Below, one piece after another: positions 1-7,960 of a stretch of DNA of 13,004 bases. The stretch's first letter is position 1; the number at the start of each line of letters is the position of its first letter. The notes under the pieces are model-generated. The model saw only the letters and a list, made by a program, of their open reading frames with translations, had not been told where the DNA came from and made no database searches. The DNA is from Nitrospirota bacterium. GTDB taxonomy: Bacteria; Nitrospirota; UBA9217. Location of the stretch: the NCBI GenBank assembly GCA_017885365.1, contig JAFNGD010000223.1, forward strand, positions 5,492 to 18,495, read 5' to 3'. The translations under genes were made by a program, and so were the position numbers.

Positions 1-306
1 CGGGTGCAGGAGATCGGCCTGTTCCGCGCCATCGGCTTCCGGACCGGTCACATCATCCAGGTGCTCCTGATCGAGGCGTTCTTTGTGAGCCTGCTCGCCG
101 GGATCGCGGGGTACGCGGTCGGCACGCTCAGTCCGCGGTTCATCGCGCCGTACCTCATGAGCGCCTATAACCTGAAGTTCGTCTTTGATCCGGCCATGGC
201 CGTAGGCGCGGTCCTCGCGTCGGTCCTCGTGGGGCTCGCGGCAAGCATCTACCCGGCTGTGCGCGCCGGCAGAATGGACCCGATCGAGGCATTAAGAACG
301 TTGTAA
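1..306 (+). CDS. FtsX/MacB-type ABC transporter permease, C-terminal fragment (5' end outside window)
   Basis: Only the last 101 codons are present; the reading frame is open from the first base, so the gene begins upstream of the window. The visible part starts with a motif (QEIGLFRAIGF) typical of the FtsX-like permease C-terminal domain, just before the penultimate membrane helix. Two hydrophobic segments follow, at about residues 17-40 and 66-88 of the fragment. It ends in the family's usual tail (IYPAVRAGRMDPIEALRTL), in which the cytoplasmic Pro-Ala-x-Arg-Ala and Asp-Pro-Ile-Glu-Ala-Leu motifs are clear. Members of this family (MacB, LolC/E and FtsX relatives) act in the inner membrane with a cognate ATPase and move lipoproteins, peptides or drugs or transmit mechanical work; the substrate here cannot be told. 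The cognate ATPase is probably the gene at 514. The GTG at position 4 is an internal valine codon, not the start. Confidence 0.93.
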   Translation, partial: RVQEIGLFRAIGFRTGHIIQVLLIEAFFVSLLAGIAGYAVGTLSPRFIAPYLMSAYNLKFVFDPAMAVGAVLASVLVGLAASIYPAVRAGRMDPIEALRTL

Positions 307-315
307 AAGCTTTTT

Positions 316-473
316 ACCGCAGAGATCGCAGAGGTCGCTGAGGAAAACCAGGAATACAGAATCTTTGGTGTGTTAGTTGAATCCAGGAGTAAGCGCATTT
401 CCTGCAGATTGCTGCGGGGAGCTCCAATCAAATCAGAATTGAAGTGCTCTGCGTTCTCCGCGTGCTCTGCGGT
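316..473. repeat. Small inverted-repeat element with 9-bp internal periodicity
   Basis: The 207-nt gap between the permease and ATPase genes contains two facing arms. The left arm (316-345) is ACC followed by three degenerate 9-mers (GCAGAGATC, GCAGAGGTC, GCTGAGGAA). The right arm (447-473) is CTCTGCGTT, CTCCGCGTG, CTCTGCGGT, which reads as ACCGCAGAG-CACGCGGAG-AACGCAGAG on the other strand. The arms are therefore inverted copies of one 9-bp-periodic motif around a core of about 100 bp that encodes nothing convincing. Such GCAGAG repeats look like a dispersed non-coding element; no transposase is present. Confidence 0.7.
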
Positions 474-513
474 GAAGGCCTGGAATTAAAGCATTAACAA
501 AACAGGAGATGAT

Positions 514-1182
514 ATGGCATTCATAGATCTCAAGAACGTGACCAAGGCTTTCCACGCAGGCGAGGAAGAGTACCCGGCGGTGCGGGGCGTATCGCTCGGC
601 ATCGAGAGCGGCGAGTTCGTTGCCGTGATGGGGCCGTCGGGCTCCGGGAAGAGCACGCTCCTGTCCCTCGTGGGGGGCTTGAGCCATCCGACCTCGGGTG
701 TCGTTTCCGTGGACGGGATCGACCTGGGCTCCCTGGGACCGAACAAGCTCTCGGACTTCCGGCGCGAGTACCTGGGCTTCGTATTCCAGTCCTTCTACCT
801 GGTGCCCTATCTCACCGCCGTCGAGAACGTCATGCTGCCGCTCACGGTCCAGCCGGGGATGAACGGGAAGGGGAAGGACGCCGCACTCGACGCGCTCCGG
901 AAGGTGGGGCTTAACGCCAAGGCGCACCGCCTGCCGTCCCAGCTCTCGGGCGGGGAACAGGAACGGGTCGCCATTGCCCGGGCCATCGTGAACAGACCGC
1001 CGGTGATCCTGGCCGACGAGCCCACGGGGAACTTGGACACGAAGACCGGTGACAATGTGCTGGACATGCTGCAGGACCTGCACAAGGAAGGCCACACCAT
1101 CGTGATGGTGACGCACAACACGGACAACGCGAAGCGGGCGGGACGGACCATCGAGATCCGTGACGGGCAGGTGGTCGGGTAG
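514..1182 (+). CDS. ABC transporter ATP-binding protein, MacB/LolD/FtsE type
   Basis: This 222-residue cytoplasmic ATPase powers an FtsX-like permease, most likely the one whose end lies at 1-306. All nucleotide-binding motifs are present: Walker A GPSGSGKST at residues 40-48, Q-loop Gln near residue 92 (VFQSFYLVP), ABC signature LSGGE at 144-148, Walker B VILADEP at 164-170 with catalytic Glu169, D-loop after GNLD, and switch His201 (VTHN). The length and the sequence RREYLGFVFQSFYLVPYLTA match the MacB/LolD branch. The signature reads LSGGEQERVAIARA where most relatives have LSGGQQQR, a conservative change. The ATG at 514 is preceded by AGGAG at 504-508 with 5-nt spacing. The gene is codirectional with the permease but separated from it by a repeat element, and is followed by a strong terminator. 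The transported substrate is unknown. Confidence 0.95.
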   Translation: MAFIDLKNVTKAFHAGEEEYPAVRGVSLGIESGEFVAVMGPSGSGKSTLLSLVGGLSHPTSGVVSVDGIDLGSLGPNKLSDFRREYLGFVFQSFYLVPYLTAVENVMLPLTVQPGMNGKGKDAALDALRKVGLNAKAHRLPSQLSGGEQERVAIARAIVNRPPVILADEPTGNLDTKTGDNVLDMLQDLHKEGHTIVMVTHNTDNAKRAGRTIEIRDGQVVG

Positions 1183-1210
1183 CCCACACCGGACGGTTCA
1201 ACGGAAAAGC

Positions 1211-1246
1211 AAAAGCCGCGAAGGGATCGCTTCGCGGCTTTTATTA
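1211..1246. terminator. Bidirectional intrinsic terminator
   Basis: A perfect 13-bp stem (1211-1223 AAAAGCCGCGAAG with 1230-1242 CTTCGCGGCTTTT) closes a 6-nt loop. On the plus strand it ends in TTTTATTATTT, and on the minus strand in TTTTGCTTTT. It lies 28 nt after the ATPase stop and 112 nt beyond the stop of the convergent minus-strand gene, so it can serve both. Confidence 0.92.
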
Positions 1247-1354
1247 TTTGAGCATCCCATGAGATGAGCGGAGGCGCGAAGTGGAGCAAGGATCCGTTAC
1301 GCGGCCGCAGTACATGAGGTCCCGGGAGTGGGAATCGGTCAGGCCTGCCGGCTG

Positions 1355-2008
1355 TCAGAACTCGAGCAGAATCCCCATGAGGTAGCTGGTCCCGCCGAGG
1401 TTGACGGACGCGCCGGTGAGGTCGTTGATCATGGCACGGGTGATCCTGGTCTCTATGAACACCGACGAGTGGAAGATGCCGTAGTCGTGATACAGGTTGC
1501 TGGCCGCCCTGGGGTCCGCACTGTCCAGCACGATCTGCAGTCCCGCGCGTGTGTGGTATCCGTCCGTTGATCCGCGCATGGTCCCCTGGTACTGGACCTC
1601 TTCCCGATAATACATCCGCGTCCAGCCGCCGCCGGCGTACGGTATGAGCCACTGGTTATCACTGAAGACCCCTCGTGCCAGGATGAACACGTTTAACGGC
1701 GCAAGTTCATACGTGACGTTGCCGGTGGCAATATTGTGGATCGGTGCACGTCCCTGCCCCTGGTCCTTGATGTACGTACCTTCGACACCGACCTCGATCT
1801 GCCTCAGCAGCTTATATGCCAGCGAGCCTCCGAACTCGCTGGTATCGCGCCTACCGTAATAGGCCGACCAATTGTCGATAGCAGGGATGAAAACGCCGCC
1901 CTTCAATTCCAGGGACCAATGAGGGCGCTCCGGGGCCGGCTCAGCGGCTTGCGCGGCAAGAGGGATCATGATCAAGAGAAGCAGTCCTCTCCAGACGGCC
2001 CTGTTCAC
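1355..2008 (-). CDS. Outer-membrane beta-barrel protein
   Basis: This 217-residue protein starts with a signal peptide (MNRAVWRGLLLLIMIPLAAQA, cleavage after Ala21). The mature part alternates hydrophobic/aromatic and polar residues in strand-length stretches: WSLELKGGVFIP near the N-terminus, FGGSLAYKLLRQIEVGVEGTYI, PLNVFILARGVF, LIPYAGGGWTRMYY and SVFIETRITRAM. It ends in YLMGILLEF, whose terminal Phe is the usual signal for the Bam machinery, so location in the outer membrane is likely. The N-terminal pattern (LELKGGVFIPAIDN) resembles outer-membrane beta-barrel proteins annotated in Myxococcota and related groups, but I cannot assign a precise family. The GTG start at 2008 is supported by GGAGG six bases upstream, and it overlaps the TGA of the preceding gene as GTGA, so translation is probably coupled. 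Its role may be structural or tied to the upstream surface protein. Confidence 0.85.
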   Translation of the reverse strand: MNRAVWRGLLLLIMIPLAAQAAEPAPERPHWSLELKGGVFIPAIDNWSAYYGRRDTSEFGGSLAYKLLRQIEVGVEGTYIKDQGQGRAPIHNIATGNVTYELAPLNVFILARGVFSDNQWLIPYAGGGWTRMYYREEVQYQGTMRGSTDGYHTRAGLQIVLDSADPRAASNLYHDYGIFHSSVFIETRITRAMINDLTGASVNLGGTSYLMGILLEF

Positions 2009-3843
2009 TGGAGGCCTCCAAAGGGGAGCAGCTTCTTTCTATAGTAAAACAGCACGATGAACATGCCTATCATTAGAACGACCAGAACCTTGGTCCACGA
2101 TGATGTATGCGTCAGGAACAGCGCCACGCCGACGGCCGGCAACAGCGCCGCGCGCACGACGGGTTTCCATTCCGGATGTTCGTTCAGGAACTGCGCGCCC
2201 CTCGGCCCATAGGTATAGTACCAGCTGACAAAGGCCCTTCCTGACGCAGTGGTCACGAGATACCGGTCCCTGAATTCACGCAGTGCCTGCACCGGTGAAG
2301 CCGAATAGGAGCCATATGCAGCCGTGGCGATGAAACAACCTGAATTCGGAAGAGCGGGGTAAGTATTGATGGATTCAGGATACGTATCTGCGGGATTGAG
2401 AGCATTGGAGCGACTGCTTTCAACAGCCGAACCCAGAGCGATGGGAACTTCAGGCGATGAGTACTCGCTTTCATGGGAAACGCCAGGATTATCTCCACCT
2501 GCTCCCGCGACAGTATAATCGAAAGCGGTCACCGAGAAGTGATATGTCGGCTGTGCAACAGCCGTGACCGCTACGGAATAGTGGTGTAAGTTCACCAGTC
2601 CTGTGAGAGCATAGGGGAACGTGACATTGCTACCAACTTCCGTGGACTGCTCCGGGGTCGCCGCGGTCGTATCAGTATAGTACACGATATATTTCGTCGC
2701 TAATGAACTCGTGGACCAGCTTAGAAGAAGCGTCTGGCTTGCAAAGCCGTCAAGTGCGAGGGTCGGTGCTGCCGGCGGCGACGCCGTCGTGGTCAGGCCG
2801 CTGATGACGGTGCTCGTAAGGGTGCTCGAGACGGTGGCTTTTACGTCATACGGCGGCCCGGATTTGTTCAGACTGTAATGGACATTATAGCCGCCCTGTT
2901 TGGCTGAATCACTGTTGGTCACGTTATAGCCCTTATTCGCCGACCAGTCCACTTTTATTGAACCTGAACTCGGCGAAGTTAGTGTCACGCCGGAGATAAT
3001 GAACGGTATCGTATCGGCATCAGCCCCGCCAAAAGCGCCCATATCGACCGCCGAAGAACCTGTGCCAATGCAGGGCGAGGCTTCCTGCAGGTGCAGGTCC
3101 ATGTTTGGCGGTGTTACGTTAGATTTGACGAATTTCGGATCGGGATCCGTATGAAAGGGATTCGGAATGTTTGTTTCGAGAGTACTGGCCTGGTCGTAGG
3201 GAAAGGGACCCATATTCGTATTGAGGTGGAAATCATTATTAGTAACTTTCGTGAACTGACTTATCCCGACGGCAGATAGGGCAGTGCTATTTGTTGAAAA
3301 AATATTGTTCCGAATCGTAATATCCACAGGACTGCTTATGGCCGTTTGATTCTGGAAAAAAGTGTTATTAAAGATCTGACCCGATGAATTGCTTTGAAGG
3401 AGGATCGCTGTTCCCTGTGTATTTCCCCAGAAGACGTTATTAAATATTGTAACGTCTGAATTCACAGCCTGGATGCCGATTGAGGCGCTTACGATCGTAA
3501 GATTAGAGATGGAAACGCTCGTTAATCCGTTGGCCGTGATCACGGCTGTGGAAGATCCCGAATTCTGGAGGATCGTTCTTGCTGTCTCAACACCGGATAT
3601 CGGCAGATTGCTTATTAAGGTAATTGATTCTGTATACGTCCCGGGTTCAATGATAATATTGTCATTCGTTGTTTTGTTCGCAACGTTGATCGCTGCAGTA
3701 ACTGTCGTGAAACACGTGGTAGAGGACGGATTGCTGCATATTTTGCTCACGGTTAATGTTGTGGCTCGCGCGATGCCGGGTATGCAGAAGCACAGCAGCG
3801 TCAAGGTGGTAAATGAAAGCAGCATGATAGTATATCTTCGCAT
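2005..3843 (-). CDS. Exported parallel beta-helix/FN3 protein with CFI-type C-terminal membrane tail
   Basis: This 612-residue protein has a signal peptide ending at Ala27 (GIARA). Residues about 60-275 look like a right-handed parallel beta-helix: repeated short strands with Asn ladders (VTIFNNVFWGN, QIFNNTFFQN, ITIRNNIFSTN), ending in SPCIGTG then VDMGAFGG as in pectate-lyase-like proteins. Two fibronectin type III-like domains follow at about 281-352 and 358-445. A low-complexity linker leads to a tail beginning GCFIATAAYGS with Cys503, continuing LREFRDRYL, GRAFVSWYYTYGP and a hydrophobic helix near 565-577. This is the widespread CFI-box C-terminal sorting-type tail seen in secreted proteins of environmental bacteria. 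Unusually, a second hydrophobic helix (about 586-601) and a basic end (YYRKKLLPFGGLQ) follow. The start at 3843 has GAGGGA just upstream. No catalytic site is recognisable, so I infer a surface or carbohydrate-binding role. It is translationally coupled to the barrel protein at 1355-2008. Confidence 0.88.
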   Translation of the reverse strand: MRRYTIMLLSFTTLTLLCFCIPGIARATTLTVSKICSNPSSTTCFTTVTAAINVANKTTNDNIIIEPGTYTESITLISNLPISGVETARTILQNSGSSTAVITANGLTSVSISNLTIVSASIGIQAVNSDVTIFNNVFWGNTQGTAILLQSNSSGQIFNNTFFQNQTAISSPVDITIRNNIFSTNSTALSAVGISQFTKVTNNDFHLNTNMGPFPYDQASTLETNIPNPFHTDPDPKFVKSNVTPPNMDLHLQEASPCIGTGSSAVDMGAFGGADADTIPFIISGVTLTSPSSGSIKVDWSANKGYNVTNSDSAKQGGYNVHYSLNKSGPPYDVKATVSSTLTSTVISGLTTTASPPAAPTLALDGFASQTLLLSWSTSSLATKYIVYYTDTTAATPEQSTEVGSNVTFPYALTGLVNLHHYSVAVTAVAQPTYHFSVTAFDYTVAGAGGDNPGVSHESEYSSPEVPIALGSAVESSRSNALNPADTYPESINTYPALPNSGCFIATAAYGSYSASPVQALREFRDRYLVTTASGRAFVSWYYTYGPRGAQFLNEHPEWKPVVRAALLPAVGVALFLTHTSSWTKVLVVLMIGMFIVLFYYRKKLLPFGGLQ

Positions 3844-3872
3844 TTTTCCCTCAGGGAAGAAATTTTTTCAAC

Positions 3873-3900
3873 CATATCATAAAGAATATGCAAAAGTCAA
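3873..3900 (-). promoter_or_regulatory. Candidate sigma70-type promoter for the beta-helix/barrel operon
   Basis: Read on the minus strand, TTGACT (3900-3895) is followed after 16 nt by GATATG (3878-3873). The -35 is a good match; the -10 is poor. It lies about 30 nt before the ATG at 3843. This is a weak call, supported mainly by position in the divergent gap. Confidence 0.35.
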
Positions 3901-3993
3901 TCAAAGGGCTGGCAATCAGAGGGTTGGTCGGAGTGTACCAAAAAAGCCTGTAGCCCGGATACTGCAAATAATATTGGTATAAACTCTCCTCTT

Positions 3994-4021
3994 TTGTTTT
4001 AGGTGCGGATTGTGTTATAAT
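3994..4021 (+). promoter_or_regulatory. Candidate extended -10 promoter for the NHL/transglutaminase operon
   Basis: TTGTTT (3994-3999), a 16-nt spacer and a consensus TATAAT (4016-4021) preceded by TG at 4013-4014 form an extended -10 promoter. It points toward the ATG at 4151. Confidence 0.55.
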
Positions 4022-4150
4022 TGTTGCATTCTTAGGGGAGGCTCACCACAGAACGCTTTCTTTATAATTACTGTATAATATCGATAGTCGTTCCTTGGGC
4101 AGATCCTGCGCCTTCTTAATATACACATCGATCTTTCCGGGAGGGTTTTC

Positions 4151-7100
4151 ATGGTCCCAGTTCGCCATTCGATCCGCTGTTCCATCCTATCGTTCTTCCT
4201 TATATTCCTCGCTTCTTCATCCTTCGCCTACCAGCAGTTCGAGTTCGTGCGCGAGATCGGCGAGGCCGGCAAGAAGGCCTCCCAGCGTCTCCTGAACGAG
4301 CCCCGTGCCCTTGCCCTTGCCGGCGACCGCATCTACATCGCCGACTCCGACGCGCACCGGGTCGTCGTCCTCGACCTGTCCGGTAAGGTCATCCAGAGCT
4401 GGGGCAAGAAGGGCGACCAGGCCGGCCAGTTCAAGTACCCCTCGGGCATTGCCGTGGACGAGCAGGGGAGCGTGTACGTCGTAGACGGTGACAACGGACG
4501 GATCCAGGTGTTCGACGGGAAAGGTGTCTTCCTCCGGAGCTTCGGCACCCGCGGCTCAGGGCCCAAGCAGTTCAGTGATCCGGGCGGCATCAGCGTCGCC
4601 CGGGGTCTGGTCTACGTCGCTGATGCCGGGAACGGACGCGTACAGGTCCTGACCACGGGCGGCATCTTCCTGAGACAGCTCACCTTATCCGACAAGAAGG
4701 ACCCGATGAAGTCCCCGGTGGACGTGGCCGTGGACAGCCAGGGCAAGATCGTGGTCCTGGACGCAAACGCCAACAAGGTGCGCATCTTCGACGCGGGCGG
4801 AGAGCAGGTCCTGTCCTTCGGCGGCAGCGGGAAGGGGGCTGAAGGGTTCGACGGTCCCCAGGGGCTGGCCGTCGACGACTACGGAAACATCTATGTCGCC
4901 GACACCGGAAATCTCAAAATAAAGAAGTTCGATCCCCAGGGAAAGCTGCTGGGCTCCGTGGGCTCTGAGGGCCTCGGTCCGGGACAGTTCATAAAGCCTT
5001 CCGGGATCAAGGTGGACCGCGAGGCGAAGATCCACCTTCTGGACCGCGGCAAGCATACCCTCCAGGTGTTCATCAGCGAGAAGGGCGAGGGGGCGCTGCC
5101 CGGCCCGGTCTCCCCGCCGACCTCCGTGGCGCTCACGACGGAAATACGCGGAGAGGTCGTCGCCCTCGTTGTTGACAAGCGTCTCTGGGGGCTCTCCGGC
5201 GACTCCGTTGCCGCAATGAACGTGATCGGCGGCAGGAAGATCGGCACGCGCGGCAGCGAACCGGGCATGCTGAAGAACCCGCGCGGGATCGCGGTGGACG
5301 TGAGCGGCAACTTCTGGATTGCCGATACGGGCAACGACCGTCTGCAGAAGTTCAACCGCGAGGGGAGCCTTCTGCAGGTGATCGGCAGGGGCGGCTCGAA
5401 GGAGGGCGAGTTCGATTCGCCGTCCGCTGTCGCGCTGACGCTCAAGGGGAACATCGTTGTCGCCGATACCGGGAACCGGCGGGTCCAGGTCTTCAGCGCC
5501 AAGGGCCTCTTCCTCGGTGCCTTTGGAAAGTCGGGCAGCCAGAAGGGGCAGTTCGCCGAGCCGGTGGCGCTCGCCGTGGACGGGAGCGAGAACATTTACA
5601 TCGTCGACCGCGGGAACAACCGCATTGCCAAGTACGACCATTCCGGCATGCTCCAGTGGGAGACGGGGAAGGCGGGCAGGCTGGACGGAGAGTTCAAGGA
5701 CCCGGAAAACATCGTGCTTTCTCCCGACGGAGAAGTATACGTCCTTGACGGGGGCAACGCCCGTGTCCAGGTCTTTGACCAGGAAGGCAAGTTCCTGCGC
5801 AAGTTCGGGAACGAAGGGAAGGGCCCCGGCGAGTTCCGGTCGCCCGCGGGGCTCGCCCTGGAGGGCGGCACGCGGCTCTATGTAGGCGACCGCGGCAACA
5901 ACCGCATTCAAGTCTTCACGCTCCTTCTGACGCCGTCGGTCCCCGCGGAGGTTGCAGCCCAGCCCAAGATGAACGAGGTCCAGCTGAGCTGGAAGCCGAA
6001 CTCCGAAAGCACCCTGGAGCACTACAAGATCTATCGCGCCGACGCCCAGAACGCCGAGTTCAGGTTCCTCGCCTCCACAGCGGAGCCGTTCTTCGTAGAC
6101 CGCGGGCTTCCGAGCAACCAGGCCTACCACTACCGGGTGAGCGGCCAGGCGAGGGAGGGGAACGAGAGCGCGCCGTCAAAGATGGTCTCGGCGGTCACGC
6201 CGCGGCTCGTCCCGACCGCGCCGAAGAAGATGCACATCGACACGGCGGAGAAGCAGATCACGCTCTCGTGGATCCCGAACCTGGAGCCCTTCGTGGACCA
6301 TTATCGGGTGTACCGGACGCGCCAGCTCGGCTCCGGGTTCGAGCAGGTCGGCAAGATCGACCGCCCGTTGTTCGTTGACGGGGCGCTTGCGGACGAGGCG
6401 TTGTACTACTACCAGGTCACGGCCGTGGGCAAGGAAGGCGACGAAAGCCCGCCCAGCGAGGTGCTGTTCGCCACCACGCCCAAGGCGTCGCTCACCGCGC
6501 CGCCGGTCGAGATCGCCCGGATCGAGATGGGCGAGATCTTCGCGTCGGCGTACAAGCACTATGAGTCCCACTCCCTGGGCAAGGTCGTGCTGAAGAACAA
6601 CACGGACAATCCTTTCCCGGCGGCGAAACTCACCTTTTCCATCAAGGACTACATGGATTTCCCGACCGAGATCGATGTCCCCGAGATCGGCCCGAAGCAG
6701 GAGGCGGACCTCCTGATCAAACCGGTCTTCAACAACAGGATCCTTGAGGTCACGGAGAACACGCCGCTCCAGAGCGAGGCCGCGCTGACCTTCTACATCG
6801 CCGGCGAGGCGAAGACCGTGAAGCGGAGCTTCCCGGTCACGCTCTATGAGCGCCACGCCATGTCTTGGGACCAGAAAGAAAAGATCGGGGCCTTCGTGAC
6901 TCCCAAGGACCCGCCGGTAGCCGACTTCGCGCGCGGAGTGATCCAGCCCTACGTGGACGCATACCCGAACCTGCACCCGTCCCTGGTGTACGCCAGGACG
7001 CTCTATGACGCCCTCGGCGTGTACGGCCTGTCGTACATCGTCGACCCCACGAGCCCGTTCCAGGAGTTCTCCGAGAAGGCCGGGGCCGTGGATTATGTCC

Positions 7101-7960
7101 AGTACCCCCGCGACACGCTGGCGCGCAAGAGCGGCGACTGCGACGACCTGTCGGTCCTGTTCCTGGCGGCGCTCGAGAACATCGGCATCGGCACCGCGCT
7201 GGTGGACGTACCGGGGCACGTGTTCATCATGTTCAACACCGGGGTGGCGGAGGCGGACAAGCAGTCCCTGGGCTTCCCCGACTCCCTGCTCGTCATCCAC
7301 CGGGGAACGGTCTGGGTGCCGGTGGAAATGACCATGGTGGGCTCTCCCTTCACCCGCGCATGGCAGAAAGGCGCTGAAGAATACCGCGACTGGCTGGTGA
7401 AGGGGAAGACCGATATCATTGAGGTCCAGAAGGCATGGGAGCAGTTCCGGCCAGTGACGCTTCCGCCCACGGAGATGCGGCAGATCCATGTCAAGCAGGA
7501 GGAGATCGAGGCGAAGTTCAAGGACGAGCTCGAGACGCTGGGACGCCAGCGGCTGGCGAACCTTTCGGCGGGCTACCTCGCTGCGCTCAAGAAGACGCCG
7601 GACGACGGCGCGGCCCTTGCCCAGCTCGGCATCCTCTACGGCGAGAACGGCATGTATCCCGAAGCCCTCGAACAGTTCCAGAAACTGCTTGCCGTGGATA
7701 AGAAGAACGCCACGGCGCTGAACAACATCGGCAACATCTATTTTCTGCAGGAGCGCCTCGACCAGGCGCGCCAGGCCTACGAGGCATCACTGAAGGCCGA
7801 GCCGCAAGACACGGGCACCATGATGAACCTTGCCCGGGTCCTCTTCCGCACGGGCAAGAAGGACGAGGCCCGGAAGGTGTTCCGGGACGCGGTCGCTGCG
7901 GACCCGCGGGTCCTGCGCTGGTACGGCGACCTCGCGGCAGAGCTGGGAGTGTCAAAGTAA
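4151..7960 (+). CDS. Large exported multidomain protein: NHL propellers, FN3, transglutaminase-like, TPR
   Basis: This 1269-residue protein starts with a signal peptide cleaved after Ala26 (SSSFA). Two NHL-repeat beta-propellers follow: about 30-310, with six blade motifs such as VYVVDGDNGRIQVF, and about 320-590, with five clear blades such as FWIADTGNDRLQKF and a degenerate one. Two FN3 domains lie at about 596-688 and 690-777. A beta-rich segment at about 785-905 (KVVLKNNTDNPFP) is unassigned. A transglutaminase-like domain spans about 917-1091, with SGDCDD (Cys997), PGHVF (His1023) and WVPVE (Glu1059) as the likely triad; Glu replaces the usual Asp. Three TPRs occupy 1152-1185, 1186-1219 and 1220-1253. 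It is probably periplasmic or surface-located. The propellers and FN3 domains suggest protein or glycan binding and the TPRs complex assembly; the active domain could be a cysteine peptidase rather than a cross-linker. The ATG at 4151 has GGGAGG a few bases upstream. The substrate is unknown. Confidence 0.92.
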   Translation: MVPVRHSIRCSILSFFLIFLASSSFAYQQFEFVREIGEAGKKASQRLLNEPRALALAGDRIYIADSDAHRVVVLDLSGKVIQSWGKKGDQAGQFKYPSGIAVDEQGSVYVVDGDNGRIQVFDGKGVFLRSFGTRGSGPKQFSDPGGISVARGLVYVADAGNGRVQVLTTGGIFLRQLTLSDKKDPMKSPVDVAVDSQGKIVVLDANANKVRIFDAGGEQVLSFGGSGKGAEGFDGPQGLAVDDYGNIYVADTGNLKIKKFDPQGKLLGSVGSEGLGPGQFIKPSGIKVDREAKIHLLDRGKHTLQVFISEKGEGALPGPVSPPTSVALTTEIRGEVVALVVDKRLWGLSGDSVAAMNVIGGRKIGTRGSEPGMLKNPRGIAVDVSGNFWIADTGNDRLQKFNREGSLLQVIGRGGSKEGEFDSPSAVALTLKGNIVVADTGNRRVQVFSAKGLFLGAFGKSGSQKGQFAEPVALAVDGSENIYIVDRGNNRIAKYDHSGMLQWETGKAGRLDGEFKDPENIVLSPDGEVYVLDGGNARVQVFDQEGKFLRKFGNEGKGPGEFRSPAGLALEGGTRLYVGDRGNNRIQVFTLLLTPSVPAEVAAQPKMNEVQLSWKPNSESTLEHYKIYRADAQNAEFRFLASTAEPFFVDRGLPSNQAYHYRVSGQAREGNESAPSKMVSAVTPRLVPTAPKKMHIDTAEKQITLSWIPNLEPFVDHYRVYRTRQLGSGFEQVGKIDRPLFVDGALADEALYYYQVTAVGKEGDESPPSEVLFATTPKASLTAPPVEIARIEMGEIFASAYKHYESHSLGKVVLKNNTDNPFPAAKLTFSIKDYMDFPTEIDVPEIGPKQEADLLIKPVFNNRILEVTENTPLQSEAALTFYIAGEAKTVKRSFPVTLYERHAMSWDQKEKIGAFVTPKDPPVADFARGVIQPYVDAYPNLHPSLVYARTLYDALGVYGLSYIVDPTSPFQEFSEKAGAVDYVQYPRDTLARKSGDCDDLSVLFLAALENIGIGTALVDVPGHVFIMFNTGVAEADKQSLGFPDSLLVIHRGTVWVPVEMTMVGSPFTRAWQKGAEEYRDWLVKGKTDIIEVQKAWEQFRPVTLPPTEMRQIHVKQEEIEAKFKDELETLGRQRLANLSAGYLAALKKTPDDGAALAQLGILYGENGMYPEALEQFQKLLAVDKKNATALNNIGNIYFLQERLDQARQAYEASLKAEPQDTGTMMNLARVLFRTGKKDEARKVFRDAVAADPRVLRWYGDLAAELGVSK

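Larger units (their letters stand above)
3844..4150. other. Divergent intergenic region, 307 bp
   Basis: This region separates the minus-strand beta-helix operon from the plus-strand NHL/transglutaminase operon. It is AT-rich compared with the plus-strand genes and contains no credible ORF or hairpin terminator. Candidate promoters for both directions lie at 3873-3900 (minus) and 3994-4021 (plus). Two further TATAAT strings at 4063-4068 and 4074-4079 lack good -35 partners. The plus-strand transcript would have a leader of about 120 nt with no recognised riboswitch. Confidence 0.6.

Noticed and set aside
316..473. CRISPR array or tRNA in the GCAGAG repeat region
   Set aside because: The 9-mers are contiguous without unique spacers and are inverted between the arms; there is no cloverleaf and no cas gene.
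433..1652. Overlapping minus-strand frames of 227 and 281 codons
   Set aside because: They run antisense to the ATPase gene with its intact ATPase motifs, and cross the strong terminator at 1211-1246 or the repeat element.
4685..6130. 481-codon open frame on the minus strand
   Set aside because: It lies wholly antisense to the NHL-propeller gene. Its Leu/Val/Arg/Glu-rich product shows no domain and has no ribosome site; long antisense frames are expected from GC-rich codon bias.
6176..7489. 437-codon open frame on the minus strand
   Set aside because: Antisense shadow of the FN3/transglutaminase region; product rich in Arg, His and Val with no recognisable motif.
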